A program made the position numbers and the translations under genes. The notes beneath the pieces were generated by a model. It was not told where the DNA came from. It ran no database searches and saw only the letters and a list, made by a program, of their open reading frames with translations. Source: Gelidibacter gilvus (lineage in GTDB: Bacteria > Bacteroidota > Bacteroidia > Flavobacteriales > Flavobacteriaceae). Taken from it: a stretch of DNA of 64,000 nucleotides. The stretch covers positions 1-64,000 of the forward strand of contig NZ_SDDZ01000008.1 of NCBI RefSeq assembly GCF_004115975.1. The letters run 5' to 3'. Positions 1 through 8,568 of this stretch are shown here, one piece after another (the stretch's first letter is position 1; every line of letters starts with the position of its first letter).

Positions 1-735
1 TTAGGAGCTTTGTGGGATCTTCAATCCCTTTTGCCAGGCTTGCTTGAGCGTTTTTTCGTTTGAACTATTTTCATCCTTAATTATTGTTAGGAGCTTTGTG
101 GGATCTTCAATCCCTTTTGCCAAGCTTCCTTGAGCGTTTTTCCGTTTGAACTATTTTCATCCTTAATTATTGTTAGGAGCTTTGTGGGATCTTCAATCCC
201 TTTTGCCAAGCTTGCTTGAGCGTTTTTTCGTTTTAACTACTTTCAAAGCGGAGCTTTGTGGGATATGCAATCCCTTAAGTCAAGCTTCCTTGAGCGTTTT
301 TTCGTTTGAACTATTTTCATCGTTAATTATTGTTAGGAGCTTTGTGGGATCTTCAATCCCTTTTGCCAGGCTTGCTTGAGCGTTTTTTCGTTTGAACTAT
401 TTTCATCCTTAATTATTGTTAGGAGCTTTGTGGGATCTTCAATCCCTTTTGCCAAGCTTGCTTGAGCGTTTGTTCGTTTTTACTATTTTCACCCTTAATT
501 ATCGTTAGGAGCATTGAGGGATATACAATCCCTTAAGCCAAGCTTGCTTGAGCGTTTATTTGTTTGAACTATTTTCTCCTTAATTATTGTTAGGAGCTTT
601 GTGGGATCTTCAATCCCTTTTGCCAAGCTTGCTTGAGCGTTTTTCCATTTGAACTATTTTCTCCCTAATTATTGTTAGGAGGTTTGAGGTAAATGTAATC
701 CCTTTCATCCAATTTTGCTTGAGCATTTTTTCATT
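1..735. repeat. 86-bp tandem repeat array (family A)
   Basis: Imperfect head-to-tail repeats with starts (ttaggagctttg or a variant) near 1, 87, 173, 248, 333, 419, 504, 590 and 675, giving a period of 84-87 bases. Each unit holds a conserved piece ending in aatccc, a caagctt(g/c)cttgagcg piece, and an AT-rich tail with aattattgtta. The array continues off the left edge. Copies differ by substitutions and short indels, so the array is partly degenerate. Short reading frames across it are low-complexity and I do not call them genes. A further unit lies near 1020-1100. Confidence 0.9.
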
Positions 736-1022
736 TGAATATTCATATTTTTTGTGACGAGTCTTTCAAATCAGATTCTTAAAGGGAGGTGTTTTATTTT
801 GAATTTTAAGACCAGCATTTTGATCTTGAAATCTAAAGTTTAGAAATGATGACTAAATAATAATTTAACTTTATTTAGATGAAGTATTTTAAAATCAGAT
901 CGATGCGAATTGTTGGCTCTAGTCAAATTTCTTGTTATGTGTAAAGAATGAATCAGATCAAAGAGTCTTGGGAATTTATGTTGTGAGGAAATTGTTGGTG
1001 GAAAACACCAACAATGGCAGAA
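675..1022 (+). repeat. ~348-bp hairpin-ended element, copy 1
   Basis: This block starts with a family-A unit variant (ttaggaggtttgagg) and runs to a hairpin followed by ggcagaaa. It is repeated almost base for base 418-419 bases downstream (copy 2), and a diverged third copy lies at 8222-8568. All three are 347-349 bases long and end at the same hairpin. No transposase or other gene is inside. A non-autonomous mobile element is one reading, a plain segmental duplication is the other. Confidence 0.65.
992..1014. repeat. 9-bp stem hairpin at the end of element copy 1
   Basis: TTGTTGGTG, loop GAAAA, CACCAACAA: a perfect 9-bp stem with a 5-base loop. No T-run follows, so it does not look like an intrinsic terminator. 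Confidence 0.8.
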
Positions 1023-1092
1023 ATATGCAATCCCTTTGTCCAAGCTTCCTTGAGCGTTTTTTCGTTTGAGCTATTTTCATCCTTAATTATTG

Positions 1093-1441
1093 TTAGGAGC
1101 TTTGAGGTAAATGTAATCCCTTTCATCCAATTTTGCTTACGTATTTTTTCCTTTGAATATTCATGTTTTATAGTGCCGAGTCTTTCAAATCAGATCCTTA
1201 AAGGGAGGTGTTTTATTTTGAATTTTAAGACCAGCATTTTGATCTTGAAATCTAAAGTTTAGAAATGATGACTAAATAATAATTTAACTTTATTTAGATG
1301 AAGTATTTTAAAATCAGAATGATGCGAATTGTTGGATCTAGTCAAATTTCTTGTTATGTGTAAAGAATGAATCAGGTCAAAGAGTCTTGGGAATTTATGT
1401 TGTAAGGAAATTGTTGGTGCAAAACACCAACAATGGCAGAA
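1093..1441 (+). repeat. ~348-bp hairpin-ended element, copy 2
   Basis: Near-identical to 675-1022, with the same start, internal text and terminal hairpin. The hairpin is at 1411-1433: TTGTTGGTG, loop CAAAA, CACCAACAA. Copies 1 and 2 are separated by one family-A repeat unit. The 246 bases after this copy, up to the next gene at 1688, hold nothing I can name. Confidence 0.65.
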
Positions 1442-1687
1442 AAACTCTTTCTTTCAGGGTTGTGGTAATTTGCAAAACTAAAGGCATGATAAGAATCCAA
1501 CCAACCGTGATTGGTGTGTCATCTGTTATCTGCATTCTGATAAATGGTTTTCATTTTTGTTTCTGAAAGTTTGAATTTCAGATCTGAAGGGTATGAAATC
1601 TGTGTATCGCTTTGTCTTGGTGATTGGACACAAAACGGAATGGGTTTTCAAATGTTAGACCTTTCATTTTAGAGTCTCTCGTGGTAT

Positions 1688-1894
1688 TTATGGTTTGATG
1701 CTTAACGCTCCGGAAGGGCATTTAGCCACTTGGGCAATCAATTCCTCTGAAGTTGCATTTTCTGGTTTTATCCAAGGTCTGTTCTTTGGATTGTAGACTT
1801 TGGGTAATGTTTTTACACATATTCCAGAATGGATACATCTTTCAGATTTCCATAAAATAGTCACCTTTCCATTTGAATATTCTTTTGTTTTCAT
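1688..1894 (-). CDS. yjdI: Divergent mono-cluster 4Fe-4S protein, YjdI-like
   Basis: A 68-residue protein of the divergent 4Fe-4S mono-cluster family (Fer4_19; E. coli YjdI is similar in size). Visible cysteines are C20 and C26 in CIHSGIC and C59 in a KCPSGAL motif, the pattern that defines this family. A small electron-transfer or cluster-carrying role is expected but not established. It follows a small GNAT gene by 34 bases on the same strand, as in the E. coli yjdI-yjdJ pair, which supports the assignment and suggests one operon. There is no signal peptide, so it is probably cytoplasmic. It is the last gene before the repeat array. Confidence 0.85.
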   Translation of the reverse strand: MKTKEYSNGKVTILWKSERCIHSGICVKTLPKVYNPKNRPWIKPENATSEELIAQVAKCPSGALSIKP

Positions 1895-1928
1895 TATTTG
1901 ATTGTCTTTGTCTATCTTCCATTAAGGC

Positions 1929-2213
1929 TTATGACAAAACGTCTCTAATACTTTTATCCCTATCAAATCTGCTTTTGGCATAAGGGCAAAGGGGAATGAT
2001 TTTTACGTCGTTTTTCCTTGCATAATCAACGCCAGCCATGACCAATTCTTTTGCGAATCCTTTCCCTTCAAATGCTGGCTCCACGCCTGTGTGGTCAATT
2101 ATAAATTTGTCCTTACCAGCCCAAGTAAAGGTCATTTCACCAGCTTCTTCATTATTTTCATAAATAACGAATCGTCCTTTTTTGCCATTGTCTTCTCGTT
2201 CTATCTTTGTCAT
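1929..2213 (-). CDS. yjdJ: Small GNAT-family acetyltransferase, YjdJ-like
   Basis: A 94-residue single-domain protein of the short GNAT group (Acetyltransf_CG, PF14542). The acetyl-CoA-binding segment is residues 41-57 (HTGVEPAFEGKGFAKEL), followed by a PLCPYAK segment at 74-80 that is typical of the family. Full-size GNAT enzymes are about 150 residues, but this length is normal for the short group. The substrate is unknown. It is transcribed just upstream of the 4Fe-4S protein gene, repeating the yjdI-yjdJ neighbourhood, so the two products may work together. The ATG start is supported by the length of homologous proteins. Confidence 0.85.
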   Translation of the reverse strand: MTKIEREDNGKKGRFVIYENNEEAGEMTFTWAGKDKFIIDHTGVEPAFEGKGFAKELVMAGVDYARKNDVKIIPLCPYAKSRFDRDKSIRDVLS

Positions 2214-2261
2214 AGTACAGTGTGTTTATAAGTTATTAACGTTCTCAATTGTCATTATTCG

Positions 2262-3197
2262 TTACAGATCCTCCAAATCGGGAACTCTGAATTTTTTAAT
2301 ATCCCAATTCGCTTTTTTGGCGCCTGCTTGATACGTGGACTCCAGAAAATTGAGTAACTCTTGCCTTGGATTTTCTGTGTTCAGTAAATCTTTGTATTTC
2401 AGAAGTGCCATAGGGCTCCCGTTACTCTCGATCCATGCTGCAGTTGCAGGTTTTATAGGTTCCTTATCAATTCCCTTAGGTGAAGGATAGGTATAGGAAT
2501 AGAATGCTGGTTCGGGAACATTCTCATCGCCTGGCCAAAATCCAAAACTTATGCATTCGTGGGTGTAAGCATCCTTGTCTGATAGTCGTGCATCTGCTGG
2601 CATTGGAGGGGCTTCGTTCCCGGAGAATCGCGTGACTACTAAATCAAACGAATGCCAATAAAGTTGGACAGGACAGGTTTTGCCATAAAAACGACCGCTG
2701 AATTCTGTGAAAACGTTATTTATCCAAAGCATTATTCGCCATAAATCTTTGGTGTAATCGGGGTCATAGTGATGGTATTCTGTAATTTCATCAAAAGGTT
2801 TTTCGATACCCAAGTCAAAAGGCACATTTACAATGGATACCGAAATATGCCGTTTTTCTAGGATCCCCATCAATTGTTTATAGAAATCGGCAACCGTAAG
2901 CGTATTGTGTAGCGGGAAGTGATCAAAATCACCTCGACTTGTAGTAACCTCCAACTGTTGATCTACAACGTTTATGGTGATTTCAAACTGATCTGATCCT
3001 GAGTTGTAGGGGATTGGACCTGATGTGAATCCACGGGTTCCTATGTACTGCGTAATGTACCACCAATGATTTTTTCTTGGGGTCATTTTTAGACGAATTT
3101 TCCCTATAATCTGTAAAAACAGATGTAGCGTCATTTTCTTTTGTACATTCTCCTTATAGGGAAGGTTGGGAAGTTGAAGTGGATTTTCCATAATCAT
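2262..3197 (-). CDS. DUF5996 family protein
   Basis: A 311-residue soluble protein that I recognise as the DUF5996 family from its N-terminal LPxLPY segment, a WWYITQYI stretch near residue 45 and an aromatic C-terminal half with YSYTYPSP. The function of this family is unknown and no catalytic motif is clear. There is no signal peptide or membrane segment. A second ATG lies two codons downstream (3191), so the exact start is uncertain by two residues. It may be co-transcribed with the GNAT and 4Fe-4S genes, which begin 48 bases after its stop on the same strand. Confidence 0.75.
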   Translation of the reverse strand: MIMENPLQLPNLPYKENVQKKMTLHLFLQIIGKIRLKMTPRKNHWWYITQYIGTRGFTSGPIPYNSGSDQFEITINVVDQQLEVTTSRGDFDHFPLHNTLTVADFYKQLMGILEKRHISVSIVNVPFDLGIEKPFDEITEYHHYDPDYTKDLWRIMLWINNVFTEFSGRFYGKTCPVQLYWHSFDLVVTRFSGNEAPPMPADARLSDKDAYTHECISFGFWPGDENVPEPAFYSYTYPSPKGIDKEPIKPATAAWIESNGSPMALLKYKDLLNTENPRQELLNFLESTYQAGAKKANWDIKKFRVPDLEDL

Positions 3198-3209
3198 TTT
3201 ATTATCTAG

Positions 3210-3317
3210 TTAAGGGTAAAAACCCTGAAATTTCATAGCAGGTACTTTAGTTTCTTCAAATGTTTTAGCCACGTCTCGATGGCTATCGGGAACACGAATA
3301 ATTATGTATTTTTTCAT
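3210..3317 (-). CDS. Possible 35-residue small ORF
   Basis: An ATG-started frame encoding 35 residues (begins MKKYIIIRVPDSHRD, ends GFYP). It stops 12 bases before the start of the DUF5996 gene. The spacing fits a translationally coupled leader, and the protein looks normal rather than repetitive, but I recognise no family. It could be the remnant of a longer gene. The call is tentative. Confidence 0.3.
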   Translation of the reverse strand: MKKYIIIRVPDSHRDVAKTFEETKVPAMKFQGFYP

Positions 3318-3448
3318 ATCCTATGTTCGCTATTTTGCTACGCAGACTTTCAGTCTGCCAATATAAACTAATGGTTTCCCAGTCCGTGGTGGTTTGTTTT
3401 GGATTGGAACTTGTTTAAATCATTTTCAATTCTAAAAGTTAATCAATC

Positions 3449-4021
3449 TTATGCATTATCTCGCATATTTTTTAAGGCTTTTGTCCAACGCTCCAATGTG
3501 TTTAGCATGGCGTTTGCCGAATTCTCAATAGACTTGCTAGCTTCAAAAACATCATTTTCATTGATAAATTGAGCGAAAAACGGAATGTTTACGGCCTGCG
3601 GCAACGGCATCATTCCTAAAGCAGTTACTGGAGATTTTAGTTCTTGAACAGCTCTAGTTCCTCCTGAAATCCCACCATAACTCACAAATCCCATTGGTTT
3701 TTCACTCCATTCCGCAGAGAGATAATCGAGGGCATTTTTCAATGCGGCTGGATAACCAAAATTATATTCGGGGGTCACGATCACAAAAGCATCGGCACTA
3801 TCGATAGTTTCGCTCCATTTTCTGGTATGTGCTTTGGTGTATTTCTGTAGCCTCGGATGCTCTGGTTCGTCCATAAAAGGAAGATCTATTTCCTTTAAGT
3901 CGAGCACTTCTACTTCGAAATTAGAATGTTGATTTACAATATTTAAAAACCAATCTGCCACGATAGGACCCTTACGTGAAGGTCTGGTACTGCCAATAAT
4001 GATTTTGAGTTGGAATTTCAT
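3449..4021 (-). CDS. NAD(P)H-dependent FMN reductase family protein
   Basis: A 190-residue flavodoxin-like protein of the NADPH-dependent FMN reductase family (PF03358). The FMN phosphate-binding loop is GSTRPSRKG at residues 10-18. The conserved TPEYNFGYPAALKNALDYL segment is at 83-101, and SYGGISGG at 114-121 contacts the flavin ring. The family reduces FMN, quinones or azo compounds with NAD(P)H in the cytoplasm; the substrate here is unknown. It lies downstream of the pirin gene on the same strand. An unusual ATT/AAT triplet run sits directly upstream of its start codon (4022-4043). The length is normal. Confidence 0.88.
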   Translation of the reverse strand: MKFQLKIIIGSTRPSRKGPIVADWFLNIVNQHSNFEVEVLDLKEIDLPFMDEPEHPRLQKYTKAHTRKWSETIDSADAFVIVTPEYNFGYPAALKNALDYLSAEWSEKPMGFVSYGGISGGTRAVQELKSPVTALGMMPLPQAVNIPFFAQFINENDVFEASKSIENSANAMLNTLERWTKALKNMRDNA

Positions 4022-4043
4022 CTATTATTATTATTATTATTAT
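4022..4043. repeat. Trinucleotide (ATT/AAT) microsatellite abutting a start codon
   Basis: About seven consecutive ATT units on the plus strand, read as AAT/TAA on the coding strand, immediately before the ATG of the FMN reductase gene (4021). It occupies the place where a ribosome binding site would lie. Confidence 0.85.
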
Positions 4044-4112
4044 TCATTGTTATTATTGGTTATTTACGATGAGGCTTATGCGACTGATTTCATGACAAGG
4101 ATTATGTTAATA

Positions 4113-4991
4113 TTAATCCTCCAAATAACCGAATTTTCCGATATTGTAATCATTGAACGCTTGGATCAATTCTTCCCTCGTGTTCATTACAAAAGGACCT
4201 TGCGCGGCAATTGGTTCGTTGATGGGTTCACCACTCAAAACTAAAACTACGGCATCATCGGTGGCTTCAATTTCAAAAGTATCGCCATGATTGGCCATGA
4301 GTGCCAAATGGTCGTTTGGTGTTTCTTCTTTTCCATTGATCACAATATTGCCCTCGATGACCAGAAGTGCCGTGTTGTACTCAGCCGGGAATTGAAAGTC
4401 GGCTTTTCCTCCTTGTTTGAGCTTGGCGTTGAACATATGTACCGGAGTAAAGGTCGAAGCTGATCCTTTTGTGCCTTTGTATTCTCCTGCAATGACTTCA
4501 ATAGTTCCAGCGCCATTTTGCAATTCATATCGATTGATATCCTTGTATTTTATGGCTTGGTACTTCGGATCGGTCTTTTTGTCCTTGGCGGGCAAGTTGA
4601 CCCATAGCTGCACCATCTGGAAGTCGCCACCTTTTTTGCTCCATTCAGCTTCGTGGTATTCTTTGTGTAAAATGCCTTTTGCTGCGGTCATCCATTGAAC
4701 GTCCCCTTCGCCAATAATGCCACCACCGCCACTACTGTCGTGATGGGCTACTTTCCCTTTATAGGCAATGGTTACCGTCTCAAATCCTTTGTGGGGGTGG
4801 ACGCCAACTCCTTTTGGCTTATCGGAAGGTGGGAATTTATAAGTTGAATTGTAATCCAACATTATAAAGGGACTCATGCGTTGCATGTCCAAGCGAAAAC
4901 CGCTCGGTATGAAGTTGTGTACCCGAAACCCATCGCCAACAAAATGCGGCTCGCGTGGGCTTGCTACTAATTCTACTGTTCTTGTTTTCAT
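4113..4991 (-). CDS. Pirin family protein
   Basis: A 292-residue bicupin. The N-terminal pirin domain carries the metal-site pattern H65-P-H67 in GVHPHKGFETVT and H109/E111 in GILHKEYHE, which matches the His-His-His-Glu iron site of known pirins. The DSSGGGGIIGEGDVQWMTA stretch between them is the family signature. The C-terminal pirin domain starts near residue 190 (FTPVHMFNAKLKQGG). Bacterial pirins have been reported as quercetin-dioxygenase-like or redox-sensing proteins; the role here is unknown. It is on the same strand as the YceI gene upstream and the FMN reductase downstream. The 112-base leader contains a large inverted repeat. Confidence 0.92.
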   Translation of the reverse strand: MKTRTVELVASPREPHFVGDGFRVHNFIPSGFRLDMQRMSPFIMLDYNSTYKFPPSDKPKGVGVHPHKGFETVTIAYKGKVAHHDSSGGGGIIGEGDVQWMTAAKGILHKEYHEAEWSKKGGDFQMVQLWVNLPAKDKKTDPKYQAIKYKDINRYELQNGAGTIEVIAGEYKGTKGSASTFTPVHMFNAKLKQGGKADFQFPAEYNTALLVIEGNIVINGKEETPNDHLALMANHGDTFEIEATDDAVVLVLSGEPINEPIAAQGPFVMNTREELIQAFNDYNIGKFGYLED

Positions 4992-5016
4992 TTTATGGGT
5001 TTTTTATATCTCATAA

Positions 5017-5082
5017 ATAAAGGTCGGTACTTCTCGTCATATCGGAAATCCGATTTATGATGTGTGAGTTACCGACCTTTAT
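5017..5082. promoter_or_regulatory. 13-bp inverted repeat with inner palindrome in the pirin leader
   Basis: Perfect 13-base arms, ATAAAGGTCGGTA (5017-5029) and TACCGACCTTTAT (5070-5082), flank 40 bases. Inside lies a second dyad at 5041-5054 (ATCGGA, AA, TCCGAT). It sits between the YceI stop and the pirin start. It could be a regulator-binding region, an RNA structure or a terminator for the YceI gene, though no clear U-run follows. Confidence 0.6.
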
Positions 5083-5103
5083 AAATAAACTTTTATTTAT
5101 TTA

Positions 5104-5628
5104 TTACTGTTTGATAAATTGAAGATTGGCAATCAACCTCACTTTGTCACTTACTACAATACTACCTGCCTCCGTCACTGCGTTCCAGCTTAAGTTGAAG
5201 TCTTTACGGTTAAGTGTTCCTTCAGCTTCAAAACCTGCCTTGGTTTGACCGTATGGATCAACAGCCACCCCGTTGAAATCAACTTTAAGGGAAACTTCCT
5301 TGGTGATATCTCTAATTGTTAAATCGCCGACCATTGTTTCTCCATCAAAAGATTTTGATTTGAAAGAAAGGTTAGGGTGTTTTTCTGCGTTGAAAAAATC
5401 ATCCGACTTTAAATGCTTGTCTCTATCACTGTTTTTTGTATTGATAGAATCGATTTTTGCACTGAAACTGAATTTTGCATCTTTAAAGGTATCATCAGCT
5501 GATTCAACATGCGCATCAAATTCTCCGAAGCTGCCTGTTACCGTTGAAATCATCATATGTTTTACTTTGAATTCAATTTCTGAATGTGTTGGATCTATTT
5601 TCCAAGTTGTTTTTCCTGTTGTTGTCAT
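5104..5628 (-). CDS. YceI family protein
   Basis: A 174-residue lipocalin-like YceI protein (PF04264). It opens with the family signature WKIDPTHSEIEFKVKHMM (residues 9-26), and has VTGSFGEFDAHV next and a C-terminal VRLIANLQF strand. YceI proteins bind isoprenoid or other amphiphilic ligands. Many are periplasmic, but this one has no signal peptide, so a cytoplasmic location is expected. It lies in tandem with the pirin gene and downstream of the Crp/Fnr regulator gene, all on one strand. A TAGTTTTG box at 5665-5672 could be its promoter -7 element. Confidence 0.92.
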   Translation of the reverse strand: MTTTGKTTWKIDPTHSEIEFKVKHMMISTVTGSFGEFDAHVESADDTFKDAKFSFSAKIDSINTKNSDRDKHLKSDDFFNAEKHPNLSFKSKSFDGETMVGDLTIRDITKEVSLKVDFNGVAVDPYGQTKAGFEAEGTLNRKDFNLSWNAVTEAGSIVVSDKVRLIANLQFIKQ

Positions 5629-6055
5629 TTTTTAAGATTTATATGTTAAACATTTAATTTGATACAAAACTACGTTACTATATCAACCTGTGCATTGATG
5701 TATGATAAGAAGTGAGCTGTTTGGTAGTCAATTGTTTAAGATGAACCTATAGATGAAGGAGATTTGCCCTGATTCGGGAGATTTCTAGTCCGACAACCCC
5801 AGAAGAAAGGATGATGAGCATTGGAAATTGTGGCATTCCCTAATAAAGAAGTATGATTTTCTGTATAATTTCTTAAGGTTCTAATAGGGCATAGGACGCT
5901 TCGGTTTTCATATAAGGAAATGTTACTTGGCCACTTTTTAACCTTAATATCTTATATCTATAGAAGTGGCTTTACCGATAAGCAAATTAAATAAATGATT
6001 TCTAATTCCAAGATACAGCAATTTGAGAGCTGCTGCAGTGACGAAGGATAAGACC
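5629..6055. other. Gene-free stretch between the regulator and YceI genes
   Basis: 427 bases with no reading frame I can support on either strand. The only signal I see is a TAnnTTTG-type box (TAGTTTTG, minus strand, 5665-5672) placed about 37 bases before the YceI start. No TTG was found at the usual -33 distance, so the promoter call is weak. Confidence 0.5.
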
Positions 6056-6649
6056 TTATGTTCTGAAGTTTTTTCGTGCCAATTCTTTACGGACCCGGCT
6101 TAAACTTTCAGGGGTTATACCTAAATAAGAAGCGACCATGGTTTGTGGGACACGTAAAAGGATGTCTGGATACATTTCAATAAACTGAAGGTAGCGTTCC
6201 TCCGCGCTCGCGCTTAATAACATATTGACGCGATTCTGTAAATGGCGAATGTGGTTGTGGAGAAGTTTAGTGTTGAATTCTGTGAAAGACGGAATTTTTT
6301 CTGAAAGCAATGCGATGAAATTCTCATCGATCAGTACCACTTTGCTGTTTTCCTGGGCTTGGATATAATAAGAGGATGATTCATTAAAATAGGCACTTTC
6401 CCTATCGGATACAAACCAGTTTTCTGGCGCAAATGAAATGGTGTGCTCTTTGCCCTTACTGTCTATGGAATATTGTCTTAACAATCCCTCTTCGACAAAA
6501 AATGTGTGCTTGCAATGTTCATTTTCCCGCAGGAGGAACGCGTCTCTTTTAACGTTTTTTACCGGACAGGTTTTAACTATCGACAGAATATCATTTTCGT
6601 CAACTTCAAGATTTGAACTGAGATATTTTGTTAGTTTGAGACGGTCCAT
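6056..6649 (-). CDS. Crp/Fnr family transcriptional regulator
   Basis: A 197-residue regulator with an N-terminal cyclic-nucleotide-binding-like beta roll (about residues 25-125, including RDAFLLRENEHCKHTFFVEEG) and a short C-terminal helix-turn-helix at about 165-197 (VASYLGITPESLSRVRKEL). This architecture and length are common for Bacteroidota Crp/Fnr proteins. The ligand is unknown, and cAMP-contacting residues are not obviously conserved. It probably regulates nearby stress genes (YceI, pirin, FMN reductase), but that rests on position only. A TAAATTTG box at 6698-6705 on the minus strand is a plausible -7 element, about 50 bases before the ATG. Confidence 0.88.
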   Translation of the reverse strand: MDRLKLTKYLSSNLEVDENDILSIVKTCPVKNVKRDAFLLRENEHCKHTFFVEEGLLRQYSIDSKGKEHTISFAPENWFVSDRESAYFNESSSYYIQAQENSKVVLIDENFIALLSEKIPSFTEFNTKLLHNHIRHLQNRVNMLLSASAEERYLQFIEMYPDILLRVPQTMVASYLGITPESLSRVRKELARKNFRT

Positions 6650-7017
6650 TTTTGTTCGGAATGTTCGATTAAGTTACTGACTATTTATTGTGGGTATCAA
6701 ATTTACATTTTTAACTAATGGCATATAAAAATAAATAACATGAAGAAGTGTTTTTATTATCTAGTTAAAGGTTAAAATTATACTCTTGATAAGTATCAGG
6801 ATCCGTTCCGATATTATTGATTCTATGCCTATTTTAGCCACGAACCTGCCCGTCCGTTCAGGCGAGTACAGGAATTATGATGTGTTTTTTTTAAATTTAT
6901 GACCTGCACCTATCAAAGTTATTTTAAAATCTGTTATGAATAGGTAGAGATATGCGTTCCTCTCATTTTTCACATTGTACAGAACAATTTCTTTTTCTTA
7001 GCTCGTTTGGATTTATT
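6650..7017. other. Gene-free stretch with one GC-rich repeat fragment
   Basis: About 370 bases without a supportable gene. Besides the half promoter for the Crp/Fnr gene, it holds one dispersed GC-rich element near 6845-6873 (cctgcccgtccgttcaggcg). That element matches a sequence family found in the array just downstream and inside the cysQ frame at 27182. Confidence 0.55.
6698..6705 (-). promoter_or_regulatory. TAnnTTTG -7 box upstream of the Crp/Fnr gene
   Basis: TAAATTTG on the minus strand fits the Bacteroidota -7 consensus TAnnTTTG. No TTG is present 17-23 bases further upstream, so only half of the promoter is supported. Confidence 0.35.
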
Positions 7018-8221
7018 CTCCATACACTATCCATACATTATCCATGGAGTATCTATGGAGTATCTATGGATTGGATCCGTCCAAAAACAGCCACTAAAAT
7101 ATCGAATATTGAAGGCTGAACATCGAATATCGAAGTAGGTCCATTTTTGCCCATATTTTGTGAAAGTTGAAATTGCCTGCCCGTCCATAGCTTTAGCGAA
7201 GGCGGGTAGCATTTGCGGAGGGGGGAAAATGAACTTAAACTTGAACTTGAACTTGAACTTGAACTTGAACTTGAAAGAGTTTGACTTTGAATGTTAAATT
7301 CGGGACCTTGAAGATGTCTATCGTGTATGTAGGGAGTATCTATGGATTGGATCCTTCCAAAAACAACCATTAAAGTATCGAATATTGAAGGCTGAACATC
7401 GAATATCGAAGTAGGTCCATTTTAGTCCATATTTTGTGAAGTTGATATTGCCTGCCCGTCCGCCTGCCCATCCATAGCTTTAGCGAAGACGGGCAGCATT
7501 TGCGGAGGTGGGGGAAAATGAAAATGAAAATGAAAATGAACTTGAACTTGAAAGAGTTTGACTTTGAATGTTAAATTCGGAATCTTGAAGATGTCTATGG
7601 TGTATGTAGGGAGTATCTAGGGAGTATGTATGGAGTATCTATGGATTGGATCCGTCCAAAAACGACCATTAAAGTATCCAATATTGAAGGCTGAACATCG
7701 ACTATCGAAGTAGGTCCATTTTTGCCCATATTTTGTGAAGTTGAAATTGCCTGCCCGTCCGCTGCCCGTCCATAGCTTTAGCGAAGGCGGGAAAATGAAC
7801 TTGAACTTGAACTTGAAAGAGTTTGACTTTGAATGTTAAATTCGGAATCTTGAAGATGTCTATGGTGTATGTAGGGAATATGTAGGGAGTTTCTCTGGAT
7901 GAGACCTGTACAAAAATAACCATTAAAATATCGAATATTGAAGGCTTAATATCGAATATCGAAGTAGGTCCATTTTTGCCCATATTTTGTGAAGTTGAAA
8001 TTGACTTACCATCCGACTGCCCGACCATAGCTTTAGCGAAGGTGGGTAGCATTTGCGGAGGGGGGAAAATGAACTTGAACTTGAACTTGAACTTGAAAGA
8101 GTTTGACTTTGAATGTTAAATTCGGAATCTTGAAGATGTCTATGGTGTATGTAGGGAGTAAGTAGGGAGTATATCTGGATTGGATCCGTCCAAAAACAAC
8201 CATTAATGTATCGAATATTGA

Positions 8222-8568
8222 TTTCAAAGTGGAGCTTTTAGGGAAATGTAATCCTTTAATGATAATAACTCCTAGCTTGCTTGAGTGTTTTTCGTTTACT
8301 CCATTTTCAAAGCCGAGCTTTAAGAGATAACCAATCCCTCTTTCCCAAATCACTTTTCTTCAAGTTTTTAAGCGAATTCTCCTGATTTTCACTTCTAATG
8401 CATCGATAAGAACGTGTTGTAATATAACTTCATGTTCTTTAATTAAATATTTCTGAAAGTTGATAAACCTTAGTTGTTGTGGCTTTATAAAGAAATAATG
8501 AAGTCAAAAAGTTATGGGCTTTTCCTTTGGGCAAAATTGTTGGTGGAAAACACCAATAATGGCAGAAA
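8222..8568 (+). mobile_element. ~348-bp hairpin-ended element, copy 3, inside family B array
   Basis: A 347-base block of family-A-type sequence interrupts a family-B unit. It starts with ttcaaagtggagctttt and ends with the same hairpin (8537-8559) and ggcagaaa as copies 1 and 2. It is bounded by a 14-base direct repeat: gtatcgaatattga at 8208-8221 and gtatcgattattga at 8569-8582, with one mismatch. That looks like a target-site duplication of the host repeat. There is no coding capacity, so if mobile it must depend on enzymes encoded elsewhere. Confidence 0.55.

Noticed and set aside
170-379. Plus-strand frame in the 86-bp array
   Set aside because: It spans repeat units and has a low-complexity, repeating product.
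1-735. CRISPR array
   Set aside because: The units are conserved across their whole length with no unique spacers, and there are no cas genes.
840-1043. Minus-strand reading frame across the first repeat element
   Set aside because: It is repeat sequence read in one frame, with no coding signature and no plausible protein.
3347-3363. Perfect 7-bp hairpin (gcagact ... agtctgc) as a terminator
   Set aside because: No U-run follows on the minus strand. The stem is short and may be chance.
3999-4244. Plus-strand frame opposite the pirin gene
   Set aside because: It starts inside the FMN reductase gene, passes through the triplet repeat and overlaps a strong minus-strand gene.
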